Positions 7,770 to 16,375 of a stretch of DNA of 64,000 bases are shown one piece after another. The translations under genes and the position numbers were made by a program. The notes below the pieces were generated by a model. That model did not search any database, had not been told where the DNA came from, and saw only the letters and a list, made by a program, of their open reading frames with translations. Source of the DNA: a bacterium (lineage in GTDB: Bacteria > Oederibacteriota > CAKKQC01); assembly GCA_919901855.1 (NCBI GenBank), contig CAKKQC010000007.1:1-64000 (forward strand), read 5' to 3'. Positions within the stretch are counted from its first letter, which is position 1, and the number at the start of each line of letters is the position of its first letter.

Positions 7770-8993
7770 TCAGCGGCTCTGGCGGCTGCGTGAACCCGGT
7801 CGCCGGAGTTCGTGCAGGTTCGCGACGACTTTTTCGGCCGCGTAAACGATCCGGTGCATGGCGGCGGCCGGGGCGAGCAGGTTCTGGTGGTTGATCCAGC
7901 ACGTGTTCTTCGCCGCCCGCTGCGCTTCCGGACAGGATGCGCCCCGCGCCGGGATGCCGGCCCCGCCGTCGCGGCCCGTGAATAGCGGGTTCTCGTCGAT
8001 CGTGATGCCGTACGCGGGCATGCACGGAACGCCCTCCGCGCTTAGCGCGGACAGGAACGACGCCCGGTCGATACCCAGCACGTCGAGGTCGAGCCTGAAG
8101 CAGTACATGTGGTAGGCCCGGCGAGTAACGCGCGGGTCGGTCACCTGCGGGAGGATGCCCGGTAGCCGGCCGAGGCCGCGGTCGAGAATCCGGGCGTTGG
8201 CCTGGCGCCGCCGGGTCTGGGCTCCCAGCCGCTTCAACTGCTGGAGGAGGATGGCGGCCTGCCACTCGGTCATGCGCGAGTTCGTCGCCGGGGTGTAGTG
8301 CATGTACCAGGCCGCGCCCGCGCGCCGGCCGCAGTGGGTGAAGGCGAAGACCTTCTCCGCCACTTTGGCATCATCGGCGAGCACGATCCCGCCCTCGCCC
8401 GCGGTCATGTTCTTGCTGATCTGGAAGCTGAACGCGCCGCAGGTGCCCAGCGCCCCGGCCCCCTTGCTCCGCCACCGGCTGCCCCAGGCGTGGCAGGCAT
8501 CTTCGATGATGAGGAGCCGCTTGCGGCGGGTGATCGCGTTGAGCCGGTCCATGTCCGCGATGTTGCCGCAGAAGTGTACGGGGATGATGGCGCGTGTCCT
8601 CGGACCGAGCTTCCGCTCCACGTCGTCGGGATCGAGACAGAGGTTGTCGGCCCGGACGTCGGCGAAGACGACCTTGGCGCCGCAGCGCACGACGGCTGAC
8701 GCGGTGGCAATGAACGTGAAGGCGGGCACGATCACTTCGTCGCCAGGCCCCACGCCGAGCCCGCCGAGCGCGGCTTCGAGGCCCGCGGTTCCGCTGTTGC
8801 ACGTGACGCCGTGCCGGGCCCCCTGGAACGCCGCGAACGCACGCTCGAACGCGAGGACGTTCTTTCCGTGCCACCATTTCCCGGATTCCAGGACTCCGAG
8901 CAGGGCCCGGCGTTCGGGTGGCCCCCAGATTGGCCACGCCGGCCACTTGACCCGGCACGCCTTTGGTCCGCCCTTCACCGCCAGCTTCGCCAT
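7770..8993 (-). CDS. DegT/DnrJ/EryC1/StrS-family PLP aminotransferase
   Basis: A 407-residue protein; GAGGAGG is well placed before ATG 8993. This fold-type-I PLP family usually transfers an amino group to keto-sugars or related cyclic ketones. The expected features are in order: TCNSGTAGLEAAL (residues 64-76), PAFTFIATASAVV, EDACHAWG with D165 contacting the pyridine ring, and the Schiff-base lysine K194 in SFQISKNMTAGEGG. The tail is typical of the family (NHQNLLAP). The gene converges with the antitoxin-like gene and is divergent from the SDR gene. The product sugar or metabolite is not identifiable. Confidence 0.85.
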   Translation of the reverse strand: MAKLAVKGGPKACRVKWPAWPIWGPPERRALLGVLESGKWWHGKNVLAFERAFAAFQGARHGVTCNSGTAGLEAALGGLGVGPGDEVIVPAFTFIATASAVVRCGAKVVFADVRADNLCLDPDDVERKLGPRTRAIIPVHFCGNIADMDRLNAITRRKRLLIIEDACHAWGSRWRSKGAGALGTCGAFSFQISKNMTAGEGGIVLADDAKVAEKVFAFTHCGRRAGAAWYMHYTPATNSRMTEWQAAILLQQLKRLGAQTRRRQANARILDRGLGRLPGILPQVTDPRVTRRAYHMYCFRLDLDVLGIDRASFLSALSAEGVPCMPAYGITIDENPLFTGRDGGAGIPARGASCPEAQRAAKNTCWINHQNLLAPAAAMHRIVYAAEKVVANLHELRRPGSRSRQSR

Positions 8994-9099
8994 TCCCCGC
9001 CTCCTCGCGTCAACCGCTCGTGGATGGTTGTACCACCGGTCCGGTGCGCCGTCCAAGAGCGGGAGGGGGGGAGGCTGAGGCTTGTGGCACAATGGGGCG

Positions 9100-9849
9100 G
9101 TGACGAGCGAAACGGCGGGCCGACTGGTATCCAGGACGGCGTTCGTGACCGGGGCCGGAAGCGGGATCGGCCGGGGGATCGCGGAGGCCTTCGTCCGCGA
9201 GGGCGCGCGGGTGGCGGTTGCGGACAAGAGCGGCGAGGCCGCCCGCCGGGTGGCCGCCGGGCTGGGGGTATCCGCCGTGGCCGTCGAACTCGACGTCACG
9301 GATTCCGGTTCCGTGCGGCGCGCGATCGACGGGTTCACGGAATCCGCGGGCGGGCTCGACATCCTCGTCAACAACGCCGGGATTGCCTGGGATGCTGCCC
9401 TGACGGAGATGTCCGATGCGCAGTGGGAAGCGGTCCTGCGCGTGAACCTTGACGGCGCGTTCTACTGCACGCGCGCGGCCCTGCGTCACATGGTCGGCCA
9501 GCGCCGGGGCCGGATCGTCAACATGTCCTCGATCGTCGGCACGTACGGCGAGCCGAACCAGGCGAACTACGCGGCGTCGAAGGGCGCCTTGGTCGCGTTC
9601 ACGAAGACGGTCGCGAAGGAGGTGGCGTCTCGGGGCATCACGGCCAACGCGATCGCCCCGGGGTTCATCGTCACGCCGCTCACGGACCAGATGCCGGTTG
9701 CCGTCCGGAAGCACATCGTGGAGCTCGTCCCCCTCGGCCGGGCCGGCCTGCCGGAGGACATCGCGAACGCCGCCGTCTTCCTCGCCTCGGACGCGGCCGG
9801 CTACATCACCGGCCAGGTCCTTCACGTCAACGGGGGGCTCTTGATCTAG
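9100..9849 (+). CDS. Short-chain dehydrogenase/reductase, 3-oxoacyl-ACP reductase-like
   Basis: A 249-residue classical SDR. GTG 9100 (MTSETAGRLV) is chosen because a CACAAT box lies 6 nt before it; an upstream TTG at 9082 would put that box inside the gene. Motifs: TGAGSGIG cofactor loop (17-24), NNAG (91-94), N116, S144, Y157 and K161, giving a complete catalytic tetrad. The end reads NGGLLI as in FabG-like proteins. It probably acts on a sugar or acyl alcohol in the cytosol. Its TAG stop lies inside the first copy of the 71-nt structured element. Confidence 0.85.
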   Translation: MTSETAGRLVSRTAFVTGAGSGIGRGIAEAFVREGARVAVADKSGEAARRVAAGLGVSAVAVELDVTDSGSVRRAIDGFTESAGGLDILVNNAGIAWDAALTEMSDAQWEAVLRVNLDGAFYCTRAALRHMVGQRRGRIVNMSSIVGTYGEPNQANYAASKGALVAFTKTVAKEVASRGITANAIAPGFIVTPLTDQMPVAVRKHIVELVPLGRAGLPEDIANAAVFLASDAAGYITGQVLHVNGGLLI

Positions 9850-9918
9850 AGCCCGTTCCGAAACCCGAACGGGCTCTGGAAGCAGCGGATGGATTGTTGG
9901 TCATTAAATGGCTTCTAG
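9848..9918 (+). repeat. 71-nt structured element, copy 1
   Basis: Layout: hairpin arm AGAGCCCGTTCCG, loop AAAC, arm CCGAACGGGCTCT (one C-C mismatch), then GGAAGC, AGCGGATGGAT, ten variable bases, TAAATG, GCTTCT, AG. GGAAGC can pair with GCTTCT. The element fills the gap between two convergent genes: its first bases overlap the TAG of the SDR gene and its last bases supply the TAG (read on the minus strand) of the quinone-reductase gene. The same layout recurs at 13501-13571 and 30899-30969. Confidence 0.8.
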
Positions 9919-10877
9919 GGGATCAGGACGATCTTGCCCAGGTGGCCCGGGGCCATGACGGCCTCGTGCGCGGCGGGGGCCTGGGCGAGGGGAATCTCGC
10001 GCCCGATCACGGGGACAAGGGTGCCATTCTCCAGACCGATCGCGAGGGCGGCCTGGATCGCGGCCCGGTCCTCGTCGCCGGTCATCCCGAGCATGACCCC
10101 GTGGATCGAAGCCTCGCGCGCCATGAGATCCCGGGGATTCACCTCGACGCACCCGCGGCTGCCGATCACGGCTACCCGGCCCCGGGGCGCGAGGAGTTCC
10201 AGGTCCTTCCCCAGGTTCACGTTGGCCAGCATCTCGAGGATCAGGTCCACGCCGCGGCCATTCGTCGCCGCCATGACGGCTTCACGGAACCCCGCCGCTC
10301 CATGATCGAGAACCTGGTGCGCGCCCTGCGCGGTGGCGAGCTTTCGTCCCGCCTCGGTGCCCGCGGTGCCGAGCACCGTACACCCGGCGCCCTTCGCGAG
10401 CTGTATCGAAGCAATTCCGACACCGCCGCTGGCTCCGTGCACGAGCACGGTCTCGCCCTTCCGGGCCCGCCCGACCTGGAGGAGGGCGTGGTACGCGGTC
10501 ATGAACGGCACGCCGAGGGCGGCGCCCTGCGCGAACGAGACGCGCGCGGGCAGGGGATGGACGTCCGCCTCCCGGCACAGGGCGCGCTCCGCGTAGGTGC
10601 CCGAAAGGCTGCCCGACGTCCAGACCCGGTCGCCGGGCTTAACGCCCGTGACCCCGGCGCCGACGGCCTCCACCACGCCCCCGGCGTCCCCGCCCGGCGT
10701 GTACGGCAGGGCGGGCTTGCGGGCGTACGAGCCGGATCGGATGTAGGTCTCGACCGGGTTCACCCCCACGGCCTTGACCGCGACGACGACCTGGCCGGCA
10801 CCGGCGACCGGGTCGGCGGCGTCCTCGATCTTAAGCACCTCGGGCGCGCCAAAAGCCCGCACGACGACGGCCTTCAT
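9915..10877 (-). CDS. NADPH:quinone reductase-like MDR oxidoreductase
   Basis: A 320-residue zinc-free medium-chain reductase of the quinone oxidoreductase (zeta-crystallin) group. The N-terminal part has NPVETYIRSGSYA and LPYTPGGDAGGVVEAVG; the cofactor segment is VLVHGASGGVGIASIQLAK with the AxxGxxG-type turn; QVLDH follows. GGAGGT precedes ATG 10877 with good spacing. It would transfer hydride from NADPH to quinones or enals in the cytosol. Its stop codon is provided by the end of the 71-nt element. Confidence 0.85.
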   Translation of the reverse strand: MKAVVVRAFGAPEVLKIEDAADPVAGAGQVVVAVKAVGVNPVETYIRSGSYARKPALPYTPGGDAGGVVEAVGAGVTGVKPGDRVWTSGSLSGTYAERALCREADVHPLPARVSFAQGAALGVPFMTAYHALLQVGRARKGETVLVHGASGGVGIASIQLAKGAGCTVLGTAGTEAGRKLATAQGAHQVLDHGAAGFREAVMAATNGRGVDLILEMLANVNLGKDLELLAPRGRVAVIGSRGCVEVNPRDLMAREASIHGVMLGMTGDEDRAAIQAALAIGLENGTLVPVIGREIPLAQAPAAHEAVMAPGHLGKIVLIP

Positions 10878-10971
10878 CTTGGTCGACCTCCATGGCGGGC
10901 TTGAGGAACCCGTCCGCCAATCCTAACGTGCCAGGGCGGCCGGTTCATGGCTCCGGAAGGCGGCGCTCCGG

Positions 10972-13434
10972 TCATGCGTACGACGCGTACAGGTGGGCGA
11001 GCCGGAGCCCCGCCTTCACCTTCGCGGCCGTGTGGCCCGAGCGACGCGGGCACGTGACCGTCCGGGACTCCCCGGCGGGGAGATCGAACCAGTTGTCGGA
11101 CCAGACGACATCCCGCTCCGCGAGCGAGAGGCGCACGAACCGCGCGAGCGACTTCGCCTTCACCGTCACGGCCCACTGGTCGCCGGCGGGCCGGACCTTC
11201 GCCGTGAGCCCGGGGTCGGACAGCTTCAGATGCTTGATGGGCACGAACCCGACGACACCGGACGAGAGCCGCCGGCCGTTCGCCCGGAGCTCGTAGACGC
11301 AGACGAGGTCGCGCCGGTCCCGGCCGCCCATGACCTTCGCGAAGTCGAGATCCACCACACGGGTGTCCGCCAGGGGGCGCGCGGACACCCTCCGGCTTCC
11401 CCGGGCCAGCCGCCGGCCCGCGACCGTCTCGAGCCGCCACCGGACCTCGCCGCGGAACGGCGCTATGCCGTCGTTCGTGACGTGGAGCCCGACCCTGACG
11501 CCCGATTCCTCCGCCGACAGCAGGACCGGCTCGAAGAACCGCTTCTCGGAGTAGTGCAGGGCCTTCCAGCGCCCGTAATAGTCGAGGCTCGCCCACGAGA
11601 CCACGGGCCAGCAGTCGTTCAACTGCCAGACGATCGCCCCGTTGCACCGGCCCCGGTGCCGGCGCCAGTGCTCGACGCCGTACCGCATGGCCTCGGCCTG
11701 GAGAAGCTGGGAGGTGTAGACCAGCGAGGGGAAGTCCTTCGGAATCCGGAAGGTCTCGCAGAGGTAGTGCATGATGATCTGGTTGCCCGACCAGTTCTTC
11801 TGGTGGCTCTCCATGAGCCACGAGGTCATGTTCCACTCAGGCCTGGGGGCGAACGACGCGACCGTCTTGAGGTCCGGCAGGGACTGGAACCCGAACTCGC
11901 TCATGAACCGGTGGAAGTGCTGCCGGTACTCGGTGAACGGCCGGCGCCCGTGCCAAACGGACCAGTCGTGGCCGTCGCCCTTCGCCTGTCCGCCCGGGTC
12001 CTTGAAGCCGCCGCCCGACGAGGGCGAGCTGGGCCAGTACGTCGTGTCCGGGTCCTCGGCCTTGACCCACGCCGGGAGCAGATGATGGAACATGCGGTCG
12101 TAGACGCGCATGGCGGCCGCGGGCGCGCGCTTCTTCCAGCCCCACTCGGCCCAACCGGATTCCATCTCGTTGTTGCCGCACCAGAGCGCGAGGCACGCGC
12201 GGTGGCGCAGCCGCCGGATCGCCTCGACGGCCTCCCCGTGGAAGTTGTCCACGAACTCGGCGTGGCCGGGGTAGCGCATGCACGCGAACATGAAGTCCTG
12301 CCACACGAGCAGGCCCAGCTCGTCGCAGAGGTCGTAGAAGTCCTCGTGCTCATAGAACCCGCCGCCCCAGACCCGGACCATGTTCATGTTGGCGGCCGCC
12401 GCGCTTCCCAGCAGGCCGGCGTACCGTTCCCGGGTCATCCGGGTGGGGAAGGAGTCCGCCGGGATCCAGTCCGCGCCCTTGGCGAAAATGGGCACGCCGT
12501 TCACGACGAACGTGAACGACTCGCCCCACCGATCGCGCTTGCGCTCGAGCTCGATGGTTCTCAGTCCGAGCTTCTTGGCGTCGAGGTCCAGGACTTCCCC
12601 GTGCGCGCCCAGGAGCTCGACGCACAGCGAGTACAGGGGCTGGGCGCCGAGGCCATTGGGCCACCACAGCGAAGGGCGGTCGACGACGAGGGCCACCGAA
12701 GCTTCGTCGCCGCGCTCCAGGGGCACGACGCGGGTCACGGAGTACTCGCCGGGCCCATTCAACGAGATCCTGGCGCGAAGCGCGCCTGGCCGCCACCGCT
12801 CGGCGGTGACGCGGACGCTGACCGTGGCCCTCGCCTTCGTCGTGGACTGCCGTAGGTGCACATCGGCCAGCCGGGCCGTGTCCCGGCCCGCGAGCCGGAT
12901 GCTCCGCCAGATGCCGGTCGGCGGGAGCTGGGGTCCCCAGTCCCACCCGTAGTGGCATCCGGCCTTGCGGATCAGGGAGCCGCCCGGCACGGAGTGCGGG
13001 TCCCCGCCCGCGAGCTTCTCCGCCGCGTTCCGGGGCTTCTCGATGACGGGCGAGGTGAAGGCCACCCGGATCGTGTTGCGGCCCGGCCGAAGCAGGCGCT
13101 TGACCTCGAACCGGTGCGGCCGGAGCATGTTCGCGGACCGGCCGGCGAGGCGGCCGTTGACGGTCACGACGGCGAGCGTGTCCAGCCCCGCGCACTCGAG
13201 CCAGACGGTGTCGCGGGCGAGCAGCGCCGAGGCCACGTCGAAGCCGCGCTCGTATTCCCAGCCCGCGCGGAACACCCAGGTCACCTGGCGCTCGTGGTCG
13301 AGCGTGAAGGGGTCCGGGATCTTCCCCAGCGCGAGCAGGTCGGTGAAGTTGGAGCCCGGAACGCGGGCCGGAAGCCAGCCGCGGTCCTTGGCCTTGCGGA
13401 AGCGCCAGGCGCCGTCGAGGGTGATGGTCGTCAT
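10972..13434 (-). CDS. Beta-mannosidase, GH2 family
   Basis: An 820-residue enzyme that should release terminal beta-mannose from manno-oligosaccharides. ATG 13434 (MTTITLDGAWRF) is chosen because GATAAT lies 7 nt before it. The domains follow beta-mannosidases: sugar-binding jelly roll (VARVPGSNFTDLLALG, TVWLECAGLDTLA), Ig-like sandwich (CHYGWDWGPQLPPTGIWR), then a TIM barrel with VRVWGGGFYE and acid/base E423 in CGNNEMESG. The nucleophile is E513 in MSEFGFQS, with C-terminal beta domains after it. No signal peptide is visible, so it likely acts on imported oligomers. The second 71-nt element lies upstream. Confidence 0.9.
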   Translation of the reverse strand: MTTITLDGAWRFRKAKDRGWLPARVPGSNFTDLLALGKIPDPFTLDHERQVTWVFRAGWEYERGFDVASALLARDTVWLECAGLDTLAVVTVNGRLAGRSANMLRPHRFEVKRLLRPGRNTIRVAFTSPVIEKPRNAAEKLAGGDPHSVPGGSLIRKAGCHYGWDWGPQLPPTGIWRSIRLAGRDTARLADVHLRQSTTKARATVSVRVTAERWRPGALRARISLNGPGEYSVTRVVPLERGDEASVALVVDRPSLWWPNGLGAQPLYSLCVELLGAHGEVLDLDAKKLGLRTIELERKRDRWGESFTFVVNGVPIFAKGADWIPADSFPTRMTRERYAGLLGSAAAANMNMVRVWGGGFYEHEDFYDLCDELGLLVWQDFMFACMRYPGHAEFVDNFHGEAVEAIRRLRHRACLALWCGNNEMESGWAEWGWKKRAPAAAMRVYDRMFHHLLPAWVKAEDPDTTYWPSSPSSGGGFKDPGGQAKGDGHDWSVWHGRRPFTEYRQHFHRFMSEFGFQSLPDLKTVASFAPRPEWNMTSWLMESHQKNWSGNQIIMHYLCETFRIPKDFPSLVYTSQLLQAEAMRYGVEHWRRHRGRCNGAIVWQLNDCWPVVSWASLDYYGRWKALHYSEKRFFEPVLLSAEESGVRVGLHVTNDGIAPFRGEVRWRLETVAGRRLARGSRRVSARPLADTRVVDLDFAKVMGGRDRRDLVCVYELRANGRRLSSGVVGFVPIKHLKLSDPGLTAKVRPAGDQWAVTVKAKSLARFVRLSLAERDVVWSDNWFDLPAGESRTVTCPRRSGHTAAKVKAGLRLAHLYASYA

Positions 13435-13441
13435 GGCGGGC

Positions 13442-13447
13442 ATTATC
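13442..13447 (-). promoter_or_regulatory. Extended -10 box of the beta-mannosidase gene
   Basis: Read on the minus strand: TGC then GATAAT, 7 nt before ATG 13434. This gives a leaderless transcript and decides the start codon. Confidence 0.5.
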
Positions 13448-13500
13448 GCACGGCCCGCCGGGGGTCGTGCCCGGCGGTCAGGGACGGCGCCGAGTCTGCC

Positions 13501-13571
13501 AGAGGTCGTTGCGGAACCGCAACGACCTCTGCAGGCAGTGGATGGATTTCAGGATATACAATGGCCTGTAG
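13501..13571 (+). repeat. 71-nt structured element, copy 2
   Basis: Arm AGAGGTCGTTGCG (13501-13513), loop GAAC, perfect opposite arm to 13530, then GCAGGC, AGTGGATGGAT, ten variable bases, ACAATG, GCCTGT, AG. Compared with copies 1 and 3, the GGAAGC/GCTTCT pairing has become GCAGGC/GCCTGT, with both sides changed so that pairing is kept. It lies between the divergent beta-mannosidase and beta-galactosidase-like genes. Confidence 0.85.
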
Positions 13572-13603
13572 ACTCCATGATCAGCGGGCCCCGAGGAGGC
13601 ACC

Positions 13604-16375
13604 ATGACGGAAGCTCCGAGAGTAGTCGAGGCGTTCGATCGCGATTGGCGGTTCCTGCGCGGGGACGAGCCCGAGGCGTGGAAGGCGGAGTTCGACCACA
13701 GCGGATGGTGCGTGGTCGAGCTGCCCCACGACTGGAGCCGCGAGGATCTTCCGCCGCTGGGCGCGGTGGAGCCCGTCCTCGACGTCGTCAACGGCGCATG
13801 GCGGTTCAAGCCGGGGGACGATGCCGCGTGGAAGGAGCCCGGCGTGTACGACGCCGACTGGCAGGAAGTGCGCCTGCCCGCTACCTGGGAGGACCACTCC
13901 GGGTACACGGCCGACAACGTCTACGGCTGGTTCCGCCGCCGGTTCGACGTGCCCGCGGAGCTGCGCGGCCGGGACCTCGTGCTCGACGTCGGCAAGATCG
14001 ACGACGTGGACGAGACCTTCGTGAACGGCGTGCGCGTCGGCGGGATGGGCCGGTTCCCGCCGAAGTTCCGGACCGCCTACGCCTCGCCGCGCCAGTACCG
14101 GGTCGCGGCCGGAATCCTCAAGGCCGACGGCACCGACGTGGTAGCGGTGAGGTGCTTCGACGCCTTGGGGGCAGGGGGAATCTACGCCGCGGGCGGGCCG
14201 CACGTCCGCGTCGGGCCCTTCGATTCCGTGCTGAGCGCGGGCGGGGGGAGCACGGGCCACGTGGTCGGCGGCACCGGGTGGTACCGGAAACGGTTCACGA
14301 CCCCGGCCGGCCGGCGGGTCCGCGTCGTCTTCGACGGCGTCTACATGGACAGCGAGGTCTGGTGCAACGGCGTGTCGCTGGGGACGCATCCCTACGGCTA
14401 CACGGCCTTCGCGTTCGACCTGACGCCGCACCTCCGGTTCGGCGAAGCGCCGAACACGCTGGCGGTCCGCGTGCGCAACGAGGGTCCGAACAGCCGCTGG
14501 TACTCGGGTTCCGGGATTTACCGCCGCGTCCGGCTCGAGCACACGGGCGACCTCGCGATCGCCCACGAGGGCGTCTTCGTAAGCACGCCGGCGGTGACGA
14601 ACAAGGCCGCGACCGTGCGGGTGGCCGCGACGGTCGAGAACCACCTAAAGGGGGGAGTCCCCGTGACCGTCCGGGTCGCAATCAAGGGCCCCGGAGGGAA
14701 GCGCGGCGAAGCAAAGGGCTCGGTGCCCGGTGGCGGGCGAAAGGAGATCGTCGTCACGGCGGAGGTCGCCGGTCCGAAGCGCTGGTCGCCCGACACGCCG
14801 CACCTGTACCGCGCCGAGATCGAGGTCGTCGCGACCGGCCGCGTCGTCGACCGCATCGAGGTCCCGTTCGGCATCCGGTCGGTCGAGTTCGACCCGGACC
14901 GCGGCATGCTCCTGAACGGGAAGGTTGTCAAGCTCAAGGGCGGGTGCTGCCACCACGACAACGGCCCGCTCGGGGCGGCCACGATCGGGCGCGCGGAGGA
15001 GCGCCGCGTGGAAATCCTCAAGGCGGCCGGGTACAACGCGATCCGGACCAGCCACAACCCGCCGTCCGCGGCGTTCCTCGACGCCTGCGACCGGTTGGGG
15101 ATGTTCGTCATGGACGAGTCGTTCGACTGCTGGCAGGACGGGAAGAACCCCATGGACTACGGCCGGTTCTTCAACGAGTGGTGGAAGGCCGACATCGACA
15201 GCATGGTACTCCGCGACCGCAATCACCCCTGCGTGTTCATGTGGTCGATCGGGAACGAGATTCCCGAGCGCTACGAGGAGCGCGGGGCGAAGTCCGCGAA
15301 GATGCTCGCGGACCGCATCCGCGAACTCGACCCGACCCGGCCCGTGACGACGGCGTTCAACGGCGTGAACGACCAGGCCGATCCGGTGCTCGCGTCGCTC
15401 GAGGTGGCCGGGTACAACTACAACCCCGACAAGTACGTGCCGGACCGCGCCCGGCACCCGAAGCGGCTCATGGTCATGACCGAGTCGTTCGGCGTGAACT
15501 CGTTCGACTACTGGGCCCCCGTCGAGACCTGCCCGTGGGTGCTCGGGGACTTCATCTGGACCGCGATCGATTACCTGGGCGAGTCGGGCATCGGCGCGGC
15601 CTGGCTCAAGGGCGACCATTCGGGGTTCCTCCAGCCGTGGCCGTGGTTCGTCTCGAACTGCTCGGACTTCGACTACTGCGGGTTCGTGAAGCCGCAGGGG
15701 CTGTACCGCCGGGTGATGTGGGGGACGAGCCCGCTGGCGATGACCGTCCACCGGCCCATCCCCGAGGGGCGCGAGGAGACGGTGAGCGCGTGGGGCTGGC
15801 CGGACGTCGAGGCGCACTGGAACTGGCCGGGGGCCGAGGGGAAGGAGCTCGAGGTCCATGTTTACGCGGACTGCGAGACCGTCCGCCTGTGGCTCAACGG
15901 CAAGGTCGTGGGGACGAAGCCCGGCGGCCGGTCGGCGCGCTACCTCGCGACGTTCAAGGTGCCGTACGCGCCGGGCGAGCTCAAGGCCGAGGCCCGGACC
16001 GGGAACCGGAAGATCGCCGAGACCGTGCTCCGGACCGCCGGTGCGCCGGCCAGGATCAGGCTTTCGGCGGACCGGGCCGCGATCCGGAACGACCGCGACG
16101 ACCTCGCCTACGTGACGGTCGAGGTGCTGGACGCGAAAGGCACCGTCGTTCCGAACGCCCCGGGTCCAATCGGGTTCTCGGTCTCGGGCTCCGGGGAGCT
16201 CGTCGCCGTCGGCGACGGAAGTCCGAACCGGATGGCCAGCTTTACGGTCCCCGAGCGGCGCCCCTTCCTGGGCCGGTGCCTCGCGATCCTGCGTCCGCTG
16301 GAGAAGGGCGCGATCGTCCTGCGGGCGCAGTCTGAGGGGCTCGCGTCGGCGGAGGTGAAGGTTGCCGTCCGGTAG
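13604..16375 (+). CDS. GH2 beta-galactosidase-like enzyme with an inserted jelly-roll domain
   Basis: A 923-residue GH2 hydrolase; GAGGAGG precedes ATG 13604. The usual N-terminal sugar-binding domain begins normally (FDRDWRFLRGDEPEAW, PHDWSRED) but is interrupted at about residue 52. It resumes near 216 with VVGGTGWYRKRF. The intervening ~160 residues (NGAWRF, VRLPATWEDH, GWFRRRFDVP, ETFVNG) form a second galactose-binding-like domain. The barrel has RTSHNPPS, acid/base E552 in WSIGNEIPERY and nucleophile E627 in VMTESFG. C-terminal DUF4982-like and Ig-like domains follow. No signal peptide. The next gene overlaps its end, indicating an operon with the URO-D-like genes. Confidence 0.88.
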   Translation: MTEAPRVVEAFDRDWRFLRGDEPEAWKAEFDHSGWCVVELPHDWSREDLPPLGAVEPVLDVVNGAWRFKPGDDAAWKEPGVYDADWQEVRLPATWEDHSGYTADNVYGWFRRRFDVPAELRGRDLVLDVGKIDDVDETFVNGVRVGGMGRFPPKFRTAYASPRQYRVAAGILKADGTDVVAVRCFDALGAGGIYAAGGPHVRVGPFDSVLSAGGGSTGHVVGGTGWYRKRFTTPAGRRVRVVFDGVYMDSEVWCNGVSLGTHPYGYTAFAFDLTPHLRFGEAPNTLAVRVRNEGPNSRWYSGSGIYRRVRLEHTGDLAIAHEGVFVSTPAVTNKAATVRVAATVENHLKGGVPVTVRVAIKGPGGKRGEAKGSVPGGGRKEIVVTAEVAGPKRWSPDTPHLYRAEIEVVATGRVVDRIEVPFGIRSVEFDPDRGMLLNGKVVKLKGGCCHHDNGPLGAATIGRAEERRVEILKAAGYNAIRTSHNPPSAAFLDACDRLGMFVMDESFDCWQDGKNPMDYGRFFNEWWKADIDSMVLRDRNHPCVFMWSIGNEIPERYEERGAKSAKMLADRIRELDPTRPVTTAFNGVNDQADPVLASLEVAGYNYNPDKYVPDRARHPKRLMVMTESFGVNSFDYWAPVETCPWVLGDFIWTAIDYLGESGIGAAWLKGDHSGFLQPWPWFVSNCSDFDYCGFVKPQGLYRRVMWGTSPLAMTVHRPIPEGREETVSAWGWPDVEAHWNWPGAEGKELEVHVYADCETVRLWLNGKVVGTKPGGRSARYLATFKVPYAPGELKAEARTGNRKIAETVLRTAGAPARIRLSADRAAIRNDRDDLAYVTVEVLDAKGTVVPNAPGPIGFSVSGSGELVAVGDGSPNRMASFTVPERRPFLGRCLAILRPLEKGAIVLRAQSEGLASAEVKVAVR

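Noticed and set aside
7770-9374. Longer aminotransferase start upstream of 8993
   Set aside because: The extra 127 residues overlap the SDR gene antisense and lack homology; GAGGAGG fits ATG 8993.
10993-12855. Long plus-strand open frame opposite the beta-mannosidase gene
   Set aside because: Arg/Pro/Gly-rich antisense shadow caused by high GC; the minus strand encodes a complete GH2 enzyme with catalytic residues.
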